Shown here one piece after another: positions 21,943 to 29,907 of a DNA stretch of 64,000 nt. Source of the DNA: JAODBQ01 sp047602055 (GTDB taxonomy: Bacteria; Actinomycetota; Acidimicrobiia; Acidimicrobiales; Ilumatobacteraceae); NCBI GenBank assembly GCA_047602055.1, contig JASGIG010000001.1, positions 1,488,001 through 1,552,000 on the forward strand, given 5' to 3'. How positions within the stretch are numbered: position 1 is the stretch's first letter; every line of letters starts with the position of its first letter. Under the pieces are notes generated by a model that saw nothing but the letters and a program-made list of their open reading frames with translations, did no database searches and was not told where the DNA came from. The position numbers were made by a program, and so were the translations under genes.

Positions 21943-21958
21943 AGCCCTCGGGCTTCAG
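21939..21958. terminator. Bidirectional hairpin overlapping two stop codons
   Basis: An eight-base-pair stem (CTGAAGCC with GGCTTCAG) and a CTCG loop span the 12-base gap between convergent genes. The left arm contains the upstream TGA and the right arm overlaps the stop of the DinB gene. It should act in both directions. Confidence 0.65.
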
Positions 21959-22485
21959 CCGCGCAGCGCCGAGTAGCCCTGCTCGACGTCCCAGACGTGG
22001 TGGACCGGGTCGTGGACGAGGTAGCGGCCGAACGTCTCGACGGTGAACACGGCGCCGTCGGACCGGCGGCTGGTGCGCGACCACTGGTCGGGGTGCACGA
22101 CGTCGAACGCCGCCGCCAGGCGCTCGCCGTCGGAGGCCAGGTCGCCGACCAGCCCGTCGAGATCGGTGAGCTCGTAGCGCGCCTCGACCGCGGTGGCGTC
22201 CTGGTCCCAGTTGGCGAACAGCGGGTCGTCCTGGTCGAGCATCAGCCCGAGGCGGTCGAGGAACAGGCGGTGGACGTCGCGCACGTGGCAGCCGTACTCC
22301 AGCGCCGACCACACCTCCGGCGCCGGGCGCTCGCGCACCAGCGGATCGCCGAGCAGGGCCAGCAGGCGGAAGTTGGCGGCTCGCAGCGTCGTCGCCACCC
22401 GGTGACGGTCGAGCGTCGAGGCGTCGAACCCGCACTCGGGGCACGGTCGCTGTAGCACCCACGTCCAGTCCTTGCTGTCGGCCAT
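21955..22485 (-). CDS. DinB family protein
   Basis: This 176-residue four-helix DinB superfamily protein belongs to the group of metal-binding enzymes that includes mycothiol/bacillithiol-dependent transferases and maleylpyruvate isomerases. Metal-ligand histidines fit in EYGCHVRDVHRLFLDRL (near residue 68) and YLVHDPVHHVWDVEQG (near 158). The start adds an unusual CPECG pair (residues 15-18) that may bind a second metal. The substrate is unknown. ATG 22485 is chosen because it retains this motif. Confidence 0.75.
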   Translation of the reverse strand: MADSKDWTWVLQRPCPECGFDASTLDRHRVATTLRAANFRLLALLGDPLVRERPAPEVWSALEYGCHVRDVHRLFLDRLGLMLDQDDPLFANWDQDATAVEARYELTDLDGLVGDLASDGERLAAAFDVVHPDQWSRTSRRSDGAVFTVETFGRYLVHDPVHHVWDVEQGYSALRG

Positions 22486-22565
22486 GTGCCGAGTCTTGCC
22501 GTCGGCGATCCTGGGGTCGCGCAGGTTTCCAACCCGTCAGGCGCAGGGGTCAGCGGACCGGCCGA

Positions 22566-22650
22566 ATCCGTCGTCAACCTCGCAGGTTGACGACGGATCG
22601 TGCCCGATCAGCCGGATTCGGCGTCAGGTTCGGAGGTTGACGACGGATCG
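22566..22650. repeat. Perfect palindrome and its half-copy, family F
   Basis: A perfect 15-base-pair inverted repeat (ATCCGTCGTCAACCT, loop CGC) at 22566-22598 is followed by a second copy of its right arm at 22634-22650 with a degenerate left arm. It lies in the 200-base gap past the DUF4242 stop and upstream of the DinB gene start. It could be a terminator, an operator or a REP-like element. Confidence 0.7.
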
Positions 22651-22686
22651 AGCAGCGATCCGGGGCGGGAAGGCCACCGGCGACCC

Positions 22687-22962
22687 TCAGCCGTTCGCCG
22701 ACTGTGGGCCGAACTCGTTGGCGATGACCTGTACGGAGTTCGCCGGGAAGCCGCCGCGGCGGGCGTGCTCGAGCACGTCCTCGGCGCTCTCGGCTTCGTG
22801 CACGCAGTAGATCTTGTCGCCGGCGACGTAGCTGGTGACCCAGGTGTACGGCACGCCGAGGCCGTCGACGACAGCGTTGGACGTCTTGGCGATGTCGGCG
22901 AGCGCCTCTGGGGTCAGCTCGCTGGCACCGGGGATCTCCCGCTCGATGATGAAGCGTTGCAT
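22687..22962 (-). CDS. DUF4242 small protein, SCO4226-like
   Basis: This 91-residue protein is of the DUF4242 family, ferredoxin-like folds that include the nickel-binding SCO4226 of Streptomyces. Conserved features are FIIEREIPGASELTPE at the start, TWVTSYVAGDKIYCVHEAESAEDVLEHARRGGFPAN in the middle, and one Cys and two His in that stretch. The biological role is unknown. The ATG at 22962 is preceded by a GGAGGAG-type ribosome site. Palindromic repeats follow the stop. Confidence 0.78.
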   Translation of the reverse strand: MQRFIIEREIPGASELTPEALADIAKTSNAVVDGLGVPYTWVTSYVAGDKIYCVHEAESAEDVLEHARRGGFPANSVQVIANEFGPQSANG

Positions 22963-23091
22963 CGCTCCTCCTGTGCTCGATGCCGCAGTGCCGACCGGTC
23001 AGCCGGCACCCGAGCATCATCTGCGCGCGGTGACCGACGCACAAGAGGGGTCTGCCCCGTTCGAGGCACTCGGGCTGGGCCTTGCCCCTCG

Positions 23092-24057
23092 TCAGCCGGC
23101 GACGAAGGACTGGCCGCTGTCCTTCAGCTCGCCGGCGGCGGTGACGATCCCGTCGCCGACCGGGGGGTGGTCGACGAACGGCGTGATCGTCACCGAGGTG
23201 ATGGCAAGCTCCTCGGCGGCGCGGCGGGTGCCCCGCCACATCGACTGGACGGAGCGGGAGCGCTCGGCGTCGGTGTCGCCGAGCGGGCGGAACGTGACCG
23301 CCAGCGGCCGCTCCGGGCCTTGCTCGGCGGCGCGGTACAGCACGGTCTCGGCGTCGTCGCGGATCGCCAGGCCGACGACGTCGCAGGCGCCGGCGAGATC
23401 GGCCAGCTCGCGCTCGGCACGGCCGGGCACGGTGAACGTGCCCTCGCGCAGGCCGTCGAGCCAGACGCCCCAGCGCAGCTGGTCGATGCGGTTGGCGGCC
23501 TGCGCCGCCTCGGCCGTGTCGTCGGCGGGGCGGACGACGGCGACGTCGAGCGACGTCATCACCGGCGGCCCACCGCGCAGGATCCGCCAGGCGTCGCGCC
23601 AGGCGACGACGAGCGTGTCGACCAGCCCGCCGTGACGGCGCGGATCGTCGGGGACGATCCGCCGGGCCATCGCGAACGGGGTCTCGAACGGCACCCACCC
23701 GGCCGCCTGGTCGCCGAACACGTCGGCGCACGCGTCGACCCAGCGCGGCCACCAGCGTCCGGCGTTGCGGGCGTCGGTGAAGCCGCCCTCGTCGTCGAAC
23801 CACGCCGGGATCTGCGGCTGCAGCAGGCGCAGCCACGGCGCCAGACCGAGGTCGCGGGCGGCGAGCGCGACGTCGAGCACCGTCTCGACGACGTCGCCGT
23901 CGAGCGCGCCGGCGCGCGGCTGGGTCCGCGCCCACGGCACGTCGACGCGGATCGCGGTCAGCCCGATCTGGGCGGCGAGCGCCAGGTCGTCGCGCCACCG
24001 CGTCGCCTGCTCGACGTCGAGATCAAGGATCGCCCCAAGGGCAATCGGCGAGGTCAC
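23092..24057 (-). CDS. GH1-like TIM-barrel glycosidase homologue
   Basis: This 321-residue protein resembles a shortened family-1 glycosyl hydrolase. The barrel segments LTAIRVDVPWARTQPRAG near residue 33 and GLAPWLRLLQPQIPAWFDDEGG near 72 match the RxxxxWxRxxP and P-x-W features of GH1. AGWVPFETPFAMA near 119 lies where GH1 enzymes have the acid/base motif NEP; here the Asn is replaced but the Glu is kept. The expected C-terminal nucleophile ENG is not seen, and ITPFVDHPPVGDG occupies that region. It may therefore bind sugar without classical hydrolysis. It is not obviously in an operon. Confidence 0.6.
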   Translation of the reverse strand: MTSPIALGAILDLDVEQATRWRDDLALAAQIGLTAIRVDVPWARTQPRAGALDGDVVETVLDVALAARDLGLAPWLRLLQPQIPAWFDDEGGFTDARNAGRWWPRWVDACADVFGDQAAGWVPFETPFAMARRIVPDDPRRHGGLVDTLVVAWRDAWRILRGGPPVMTSLDVAVVRPADDTAEAAQAANRIDQLRWGVWLDGLREGTFTVPGRAERELADLAGACDVVGLAIRDDAETVLYRAAEQGPERPLAVTFRPLGDTDAERSRSVQSMWRGTRRAAEELAITSVTITPFVDHPPVGDGIVTAAGELKDSGQSFVAG

Positions 24058-24095
24058 CGCGCCACCAGCTCAGCTCGGCGAACGATCGCGCGTGC

Positions 24096-24236
24096 GGGGG
24101 CGGTGTGGAGGGGGTGCTGCGCGGTCCCCCTCCGCCGCGCGCCGGCTCGCTGTGCGTGAGGCGCACTGCAAGCTGGCTGCGGCCGCAGGCCGCTTTTCGA
24201 AGCTCGACGGAGATGAGCGAGCGCAGCGAGCGTCGA
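24096..24236 (-). repeat. Dispersed 3'-end repeat, family B, copy 2
   Basis: This is the reverse-strand counterpart of 8854-8990. It follows family A copy 2, so the 286-base gap between the cyclase gene stop and the GH1-like gene is almost entirely repeat DNA. No gene is seen there. Confidence 0.75.
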
Positions 24237-24254
24237 TCGGGCAGTGATCCCACA

Positions 24255-24324
24255 CGCGGCGAGTGCCGAAGCGAAGCGGAGGCGGCGAGCACGGCAGGCG
24301 CAGGGAGCAGCTTGGCTGCGACCG
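24255..24324 (-). repeat. Dispersed 70-base 3'-end repeat, family A, copy 2
   Basis: This copy begins 20 bases after the stop of the cyclase gene at 24344 and points the same way as that gene. It matches the other three copies across its 70 bases. Confidence 0.85.
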
Positions 24325-24343
24325 GAGCGCGGACACGAACGGT

Positions 24344-24895
24344 TCAGCCGCCGAACGGCAGGCGGGTCCACAGCTCGCCGGTGTCGTTGCGCAGCGGTAC
24401 CTCTGGGTTGCCGCTCAGCTCGACGACGTCGACCGTGCCGGGGAAGCCGCGCAGCTCGACCTCGCCGTGCGGTGTGACGATGACGCCCTGTGGCAGCCGC
24501 TCGATCTGCATCGTCGGCATGAGCACCTCGAACGGTCCGGCGACGTCGCACAGGCGCGAGGCCAGGTTGACGGCGGAACCGATGTAGTCGTCGCCCTCGA
24601 ACAGCAGGGCGTGGCCCGTGGCGATGCCGACGCGCACCGACAGCGGGGCGCAGACCTCGGCGGCGCGGTGCTCGAGCTCGAGGGCGAAGCCGATCGCGTA
24701 GCTCTGCTCCGTGGCAACGACCATGCAGCCGTCGCCGAGCCACTTGTCGATGCGGACGCCCTGCTCGGAGGCGATCCCACGGGCCACGGTGCGGAACGCG
24801 CCGAGAATCCGCCCGGCGGCGGCGTCGCCGAAGGCGGCGGTGTAGTTCGTGAACCCGGTGAGGTCCACGAAGACGAAGGTGCGCGGTACACGCAT
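24344..24895 (-). CDS. Class III adenylate/guanylate cyclase domain protein
   Basis: This 183-residue stand-alone class III cyclase homology domain opens with RTFVFVDLTGFTNYTAAFGD. The Asp in VDLTGF is the first metal ligand and IDKWLGDGCMVV carries the second Asp. VRVGIATGHAL and GSAVNLASRL follow, with N-x-x-S-R giving the transition-state arginine. Whether it makes cAMP or is a degenerate sensor is uncertain. The ATG at 24895 is preferred to the earlier in-frame start at 24925 because the catalytic domain begins immediately. Repeats A and B follow it. Confidence 0.78.
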   Translation of the reverse strand: MRVPRTFVFVDLTGFTNYTAAFGDAAAGRILGAFRTVARGIASEQGVRIDKWLGDGCMVVATEQSYAIGFALELEHRAAEVCAPLSVRVGIATGHALLFEGDDYIGSAVNLASRLCDVAGPFEVLMPTMQIERLPQGVIVTPHGEVELRGFPGTVDVVELSGNPEVPLRNDTGELWTRLPFGG

Positions 24896-24999
24896 GTCGT
24901 TCAAGATACCCCGACCGACCAGCATGTGAGTGTGTTCACAAACACACCGGATGAATGGTCCGCGCGACCCAGTGCCGCCGCCACCAGTACATTCGCCAC

Positions 25000-27019
25000 A
25001 TGGCAGCTCGGTTCACCTACTCCCGCTGGGACGGCACCCAGAAGGGGTTCGAGCCTCGACGCCGATGGGCTCTTCGACGAGCTGACCGACGACCTGCTCT
25101 ACCACGGCGACGTCAACTCGGCCCTGCGCCGCCTCATGCAGCAGGGCATGAAGGACCGCAACGGCGAGCGCGTCCAGGGCCTGCGCGAGCTGATGGACAA
25201 GCTCCGCCAGGCGCGCCAGGAGCGCCTCGACCGCGGCGATCTCGGCGGGGTCTACAAGGAGATCGCCGACGAGCTCGACGACATCGTCGACGAGGAGCGC
25301 CACGCCATCGAGAACTCGCTGAACGATGCCAACAGAAGCGGCGACGAGCGCCGTGCGGAGAACGCCCGACGGACCGCCGAGGACCGCAACTTCCGCCTCG
25401 ACATGCTGCCCGACGACCTCGCCGGCAAGGTCCGCGAGCTGGAGGCCTACGACTTCGAGTCGGCCGAGGCCCGCCAGCGCTTCGAGCAGCTGATGGACAA
25501 GCTCCGCCAGCAGCTGATGAAGCAGATGGTCGACCAGATGTCGTCGGCGATGCAGAGCATGACGCCGCAGGACATGCAGCGGATGAAGGACATGATGTCC
25601 GCGCTGAACGAGATGATCGACAAGCGCGAGCGCGGCGAGGAGCCGGGCTTCGAGCAGTTCATGGAGGAGTTCGGCGACTTCTTCCCGGAGGACCCGCAGA
25701 GCCTCGACGAGCTGCTGGAGCAGATGGCCCAGCGGATGGCGGCGATGCAGGCGATGCTCAACTCGATGACGCCCGAGCAGCGGGCACAGCTGCAGCAGCT
25801 CAGCGACCAGCTGCTCGAGGACATGGACCTGCGCTGGCAGATGGACCAGCTCGGCCAGAGCCTGCAGGGGATGTTCCCGAACATGAACTGGGGCCAGTCC
25901 TACGACATGCAGGGCATGGACCCGATGGGCATGGGCCAGGCGATGCAGACGATGCAGGAGCTCGGCGACCTCGACCAGCTCGAGAACCTGATGCGCAACG
26001 CCACCAACCCCGGCGCGCTCGCCGAGGCCGACATGGACCGGGTGCGCGACCTGATGGGTGACGACGCGGCCCGCTCGCTGGAGCGCCTGGCCGAGCTGAC
26101 CAAGATGCTCCAGGACGCCGGCCTCATCGAGCAGAAGGAAGGTCGGCTGCAGCTGACGCCCAAGGGGCTGCGCAAGATCGGCTCGAATGCGCTGCGCGAC
26201 CTGTTCACCAAGCTGACCAAGGACAAGACCGGTCAGCACCAGATGGACCGGCTCGGCCAGGGCCACGAGCGGACGTACGAGACCAAGCCGTACGAGTACG
26301 GCGACCCGTTCAACCTCGACCTGCACCGCACGATCCGCAACGCCCTGCGGCGCAACGGCGTCGGCACGCCCGTGCGGCTGCACCCCGACGACTTCGAGAT
26401 CGAGCGCACCGAGCACATGACGAAGTCGTCGACGGTGCTGATGCTCGACCTGTCGCTGTCGATGCCGATGCGCGACAACTTCCTGCCCGCCAAGAAGGTG
26501 GCGATGGCGCTGCACTCGCTGATCACGTCGCAGTTCCCGCGCGACTACATGGGCATCGTCGGCTTCAGCGAGACGGCGCGGATCCTCACCGCAGCCCAGC
26601 TGCCGGAGGTGTCGTGGGACTTCGTGTACGGCACGAACATGCAGCACGGCTTCCTGCTGGCCCGCCAGCTGCTGGCCAAGCAGACCGGCACGAAGCAGAT
26701 CATCATGATCACCGATGGCGAGCCGACCGCCCACATCACGCCGCACGGCGACGTGTTCTTCAACTACCCGCCGGTGCAGGAGACCGTGGAGGCGACGCTG
26801 CGCGAGGTGGTGCGCTGCACGAAGGACGGCATCCGCATCAACACGTTCATGCTCGATGCCAACAGCTACCTGAAGTCGTTCATCGAGCGGCTGACGTCGA
26901 TCAACCGCGGCCGAGCGTTCTTCACCACCCCCGAGACGCTGGGGGAGTACGTGCTGGTGGACTTCGTCGAGCACAAGAAGCAGCTGGCCCGCGGACGCCA
27001 GGCGCGGCGCGCCGGCTGA
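25000..27019 (+). CDS. VWA domain protein, partner of MoxR-type ATPase, one frameshift
   Basis: Read across one break, this is a 672-residue protein. It starts MAARFTYSRWDGTQKGFE and continues LDADGLFDELTDDLLYHGDVN once one C at about 25054-25055 is removed. The middle is long, helical and methionine/glutamine-rich (residues 130-320), likely coiled coil. The C-terminal von Willebrand A domain starts with TVLMLDLSLSMPMRDNFLPA, in which DLSLSM is the metal-ion-dependent adhesion site; IIMITDGEPTAH follows. Such proteins team with MoxR/ChlI-like ATPases for cofactor insertion or complex assembly, and the ATPase at 18454 is the likely partner. Repeat family C follows the stop. Confidence 0.78.
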
Positions 27020-27107
27020 GCGAAGCTCGGTCGGGACGACCGAGCGACCGCCAGGGAGCCGGACGTCGATGGGGAGGCGCCGTGGGGGCGCAGCCCCCGA
27101 CGTCAGG
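27020..27107 (+). repeat. 3'-end repeat, family C, copy 1
   Basis: This stretch follows the VWA stop and matches the reverse strand of about 45185-45270. Shared pieces are GACCGAGCGACC, CCAGGGAGCC, CGATGGGG and GGGGGCGCAGCC. It also holds a local inverted repeat GCTCGGTCG-GGA-CGACCGAGC that could form a hairpin. Confidence 0.7.
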
Positions 27108-27198
27108 GCTGACGCGTCGATCCGCGCGATTCACCTGGTCGTGGGCCTCTGGAAATCCGCTCTTGCGCGGAACCGATGTGATAGGGGAGAATGACAGT

Positions 27199-27212
27199 GC
27201 TGTAATTACAGC
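27199..27212. promoter_or_regulatory. AT-rich palindrome upstream of whiB
   Basis: GCTGTAATTACAGC is a perfect 14-base palindrome ending 24 bases before the whiB start. It stands out in G+C-rich DNA and lies where a repressor or a WhiB-type autoregulator could act. Confidence 0.5.
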
Positions 27213-27236
27213 GACGTAGGCAGGGGTCGCGAACAG

Positions 27237-27503
27237 ATGCACATCGAGCTCACACCGGATCAGCGCAGTTGGCAGGACGAGGCCAACTGCCTCGGGGTCG
27301 ATCCCGACCTCTTCTTCCCGGAGCGTGGTGCCTCCACCCGGGAGGCCAAGGAGGTCTGCCGCGGTTGCGTGGTGCGCATGGAGTGCCTCGAGTACGCCCT
27401 GGACAACGGAGAGAAGTTCGGGATCTGGGGTGGCCTGTCCGAGCGTGAGCGGCGCCGGCTGCGCCGTCAGCGCGCCCAGGCCAACCGGCGTTCCACGGCC
27501 TGA
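27237..27503 (+). CDS. WhiB family iron-sulfur transcriptional regulator (first copy)
   Basis: This 88-residue WhiB-like protein has the four cluster cysteines at residues 18, 41, 44 and 50 (EANC, VCRGC, MEC). The GIWGG turn near 62 and a basic C terminus (ERERRRLRRQRAQANRR) bind DNA or sigma factor. WhiB proteins are restricted to actinobacteria and their phages and sense redox or nitric oxide through a [4Fe-4S] cluster. A 14-base palindrome lies just upstream. Which WhiB subgroup it belongs to is not decided here. Confidence 0.9.
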   Translation: MHIELTPDQRSWQDEANCLGVDPDLFFPERGASTREAKEVCRGCVVRMECLEYALDNGEKFGIWGGLSERERRRLRRQRAQANRRSTA

Positions 27504-27578
27504 GCGAACGCTCCGACTTCGCTGGGAGTTCGCCGCCCGCCGGTTCCCCGTCCGGCGCCCTTGGGTAGGATCGTCGGC

Positions 27579-27902
27579 ATGTTCGCGTTCCTGGATTCTC
27601 CCGTCGAGATCGGCATCCTGGTCCTGGTGGTCCTGTTGCTGTTCGGCGGCTCGCAGTTGCCGAAGCTGGCCAAGAACCTCGGCCAGGCGCAGAAGGAGTT
27701 CAAAGACGGCCTCGCCGCAGGTCAGAAGGAAGACGAGGCGACCCCCGCTGCCCCGGCAGCTGCTGCGCCGCCGGCTCCCGCCGTCACCCCGCCGACGACG
27801 GTCACCGACGCCGAGCGTGCGGAGGAGTTGCGCCGGCTGGAAGCGCGCATGACCGAGCTGAAGGGCGAGCAGCCTCGCTCGACCGAGGCTCTGAGCTTGT
27901 GA
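27579..27902 (+). CDS. tatA: Twin-arginine translocase subunit TatA/E
   Basis: This 107-residue protein has one membrane helix (about residues 9-23, VEIGILVLVVLLLF) and the FGGSQLPKLAKNLGQAQKEFKDG amphipathic helix typical of TatA. An Ala/Pro-rich linker and a charged tail follow. TatA oligomers form the passage for folded proteins in Tat export. The ATG at 27579 is chosen because the hydrophobic helix begins soon after it. A Tat-type signal is present on the deacetylase at 61.9 kb. A hairpin overlaps the stop. Confidence 0.9.
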   Translation: MFAFLDSPVEIGILVLVVLLLFGGSQLPKLAKNLGQAQKEFKDGLAAGQKEDEATPAAPAAAAPPAPAVTPPTTVTDAERAEELRRLEARMTELKGEQPRSTEALSL

Positions 27903-27947
27903 GCCGGCGCCGTCAGGCGCCGGCTCACGGACCCGAGACGTCTCGGG
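27899..27947. terminator. Two hairpins between convergent tatA and whiB
   Basis: A 13-base-pair perfect stem (GTGAGCCGGCGCC, loop GTCA) starts within the tatA stop codon. It is followed by CCCGAG-ACGT-CTCGGG at 27932-27947. Together they fill the gap before the converging whiB stop and probably terminate both genes. Confidence 0.75.
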
Positions 27948-27953
27948 ATCTGA

Positions 27954-28214
27954 TCAGATGGCGACGCGACGGCGCTTGAGGATGCGGCGGCGCTCGCGCT
28001 CGCTGCAGCCGCCCCACACCCCGTGCTCGATGCGCTGTTCGAGCGCGTACTCGAGGCACTGGGTGGCGACAGGGCAGTCCGTGCAGATCTTGCGGGCACG
28101 GTCCACGCCCACCCCATCACTGGGGAAGAACACCGCCGGCGGATAGTTGCGGCAGTTCCCGGCGCTCATCCATTGGCTTTCGGCATCGAGCTCGGGGCTG
28201 TCACTGCGTTGCAT
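27954..28214 (-). CDS. WhiB family iron-sulfur transcriptional regulator (second copy)
   Basis: This 86-residue WhiB-like protein has cysteines at 21, 44, 47 and 53 (GNC, ICTDC, TQC), a GVWGG turn and a basic tail ERERRRILKRRR. The ATG at 28214 sits behind a GGAG site with five-base spacing. It differs from the first WhiB by having no LTPDQ-type lead and a longer insert before the CxxC. It is divergent from the small hypothetical gene at 28386. A weak inverted repeat (GTTGAC, six-base spacer, GTCAAC) lies at 28302-28319 in the shared upstream gap. Confidence 0.9.
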   Translation of the reverse strand: MQRSDSPELDAESQWMSAGNCRNYPPAVFFPSDGVGVDRARKICTDCPVATQCLEYALEQRIEHGVWGGCSERERRRILKRRRVAI

Positions 28215-28385
28215 CGGGTCTCCTTGTTCGACCGCGACCGTGTCGCGGCTGGTGTTCGCCCGCACCAAAGGCCCCTGAAGGCATCGGGTCGAGCAAGCCT
28301 TGTTGACTGAGACGTCAACGGTGGCCGCCCGGTTCCCGAGTTCGTCGAATCCTAACCTGCGGAGCCCGGCCGTACACTGCGCGCT

Positions 28386-28652
28386 ATGAGTCTGACCGAT
28401 GTCACCAACGAGCCGCCGCGCGCCCACGCCCGGATCGTGTACCTCGGCCCGGTCTCGCCGCACTGGGAGGTGTACGGCGACTACGGCGACCGCACGGTCC
28501 TCGAGGAGTTCCGCGCCAGGGTGCTGGCGCGGCTCGTGCTGCTGCCGCGCGACGACCCGCAGTTCCGCCGCAACCGCGAGCGCATCGTCCGCGACGCCGA
28601 GCGTGAGCGCATCTCCATCGAATGGGACCTCGGCATCCCCGAGCACGTCTGA
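28386..28652 (+). CDS. Small conserved hypothetical protein
   Basis: This 88-residue protein is not recognised. It holds HARIVYLGPVSPHWEVYGDYG and a charged helical part RDDPQFRRNRERIVRDAERERISIEWDLG. No membrane segment or cysteine motif is seen. It is divergent from the second whiB, with a 171-base gap. A short stem (CGGCGA, loop CTCG, TCGCCG) at 28661-28676 follows the stop and may terminate it. Confidence 0.6.
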   Translation: MSLTDVTNEPPRAHARIVYLGPVSPHWEVYGDYGDRTVLEEFRARVLARLVLLPRDDPQFRRNRERIVRDAERERISIEWDLGIPEHV

Positions 28653-28786
28653 CGTCGTCGCGGCGACTCGTCGCCGGCCCGCGTCCTCGATGATCGACCG
28701 GTGAGCGCTGCTTCGTCGCGCCTGGCCGGCGCGCGCTGATCCGTCATCTCCCGTTCACGGAGCGGCCTTCGCCGTGATACAAAGCG

Positions 28787-28811
28787 TGCATATGGTAAGT
28801 ACGCATATGAT
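28787..28811 (+). promoter_or_regulatory. Operator-like CATATG repeat and promoter ahead of the Rieske gene
   Basis: An AT-rich island contains CATATG at 28789-28794 and again at 28804-28809, nine bases apart. Each is self-complementary, so the whole is also an inverted repeat. TATGAT at 28806-28811 could be a -10 box for the start at 28826. A related CATATG site lies at the other edge of the cluster, ahead of the molybdenum hydroxylase genes at 41200. The MarR protein at 41274 is the obvious candidate binder. Confidence 0.5.
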
Positions 28812-28825
28812 TCGAAGGGCCTGCA

Positions 28826-29861
28826 ATGCTCGTCAGTGAGGTGCCGGCGCTGCGCGAGTACTGGTACCCCGTTGCCTACAGCGCCGAGGTCGGGACCACG
28901 CCGCGGCGCTTCCGGATCTTCGGCGAGGACCACGTGGCGTGGCGTCCGGCCGAGGGAGCGCCCGTTCGCGCCGCACTCGACGAGTGCCCGCACCGTGCCG
29001 CCCGCCTGTCGCAGGGCTGGGTCGACGACGGCTGCCTGGTCTGCCCGTACCACGGCTGGCGCTTCGACCAGAGCGGCCGCTGCGTGGAGATCCCCTCCGC
29101 CGAACCGGGCCTGCCGATCCCGGCGCGGGCCCACGTCAACGGCGTCCTCGCCGACGAGCGCTACGGGCTGGTGTGGGTGTGCGTCGGCACGCCGCGCGCC
29201 GGCATCCCCGACCTCGCCGAAGCCGACGACCCGTCGTTCACGCTGATCCACGAGCTGATGGAGGAGTGGAACTGCTCGGCGCCGAGGATCATCGACAACG
29301 CGCTCGATGTCAGCCACGTCGCCTTCGTCCACCGCACGTCCGTCGGCTCGGCGGCCAACCCGCGCCTGTCGGACTTCAAGGTCACCCGTGACGGGCTGCG
29401 CCTGGCGTTCTCGGTCAGCTACGTCGTCAGGGTCAACGAGCAGCAGAAGATCAACCTCGGCATCGACAGCGAGCTCACCGGACGCAGCACGCACGCAGAG
29501 CTGATCCAGCCGCTGATCTTCCGCGGCAGCGCTGGAGTACCACGAGAACGGGCTGCTGCACGTCCTGTACAAGACGGCGACGCCGGTCGACGACTCGACG
29601 ACGCTGTTCTGCCAGTTCATCGCCCGCAACGACACGCCGGACGAGGCGGCGATCCGGGAGATCGCGGCCGTCGACCGGATCGTGCAGTCCGAGGACAAGG
29701 TGCTGCTCGAAGGGGTCAACCCGAACTTCCCGATCGAGGTGACGACCGAGCTGCACACCAAGGCCGACCGGATGACGCTGGAGTACCGCCGGGTGCTCGC
29801 CGAGCTGGCCGCCGAGACGTCGAACGTGACGCCCGACCGGGCGTGGGCCACCACGTTCTGA
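28826..29861 (+). CDS. Rieske [2Fe-2S] oxygenase, one frameshift
   Basis: Read across one break, this is an about 345-residue ring-hydroxylating or demethylating oxygenase component. The Rieske site CPHRAARLSQGW...CPYHGW lies near residues 53-76, and the mononuclear iron site DVSHVAFVH near 161-169. The first frame runs to LIQPLIFRG. The second frame, from about 29531, carries EYHENGLLHVLYKTATPVDD to TTF and the stop at 29861. One extra base at 29530-29533 explains the break. Stand-alone enzymes of this class include O- and N-demethylases. It is the first gene of the cluster, behind the CATATG site. No ferredoxin reductase gene is nearby. Substrate unknown. Confidence 0.78.
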
Positions 29862-29907
29862 TCAGACCACCTTCAACCTCACCGAACCACTCCAGGAGAC
29901 CAACATC

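Noticed and set aside
28302..28319. GTTGAC/GTCAAC inverted repeat as whiB operator
   Set aside because: Six-base arms with a six-base spacer are expected by chance; noted only in the gene entry.
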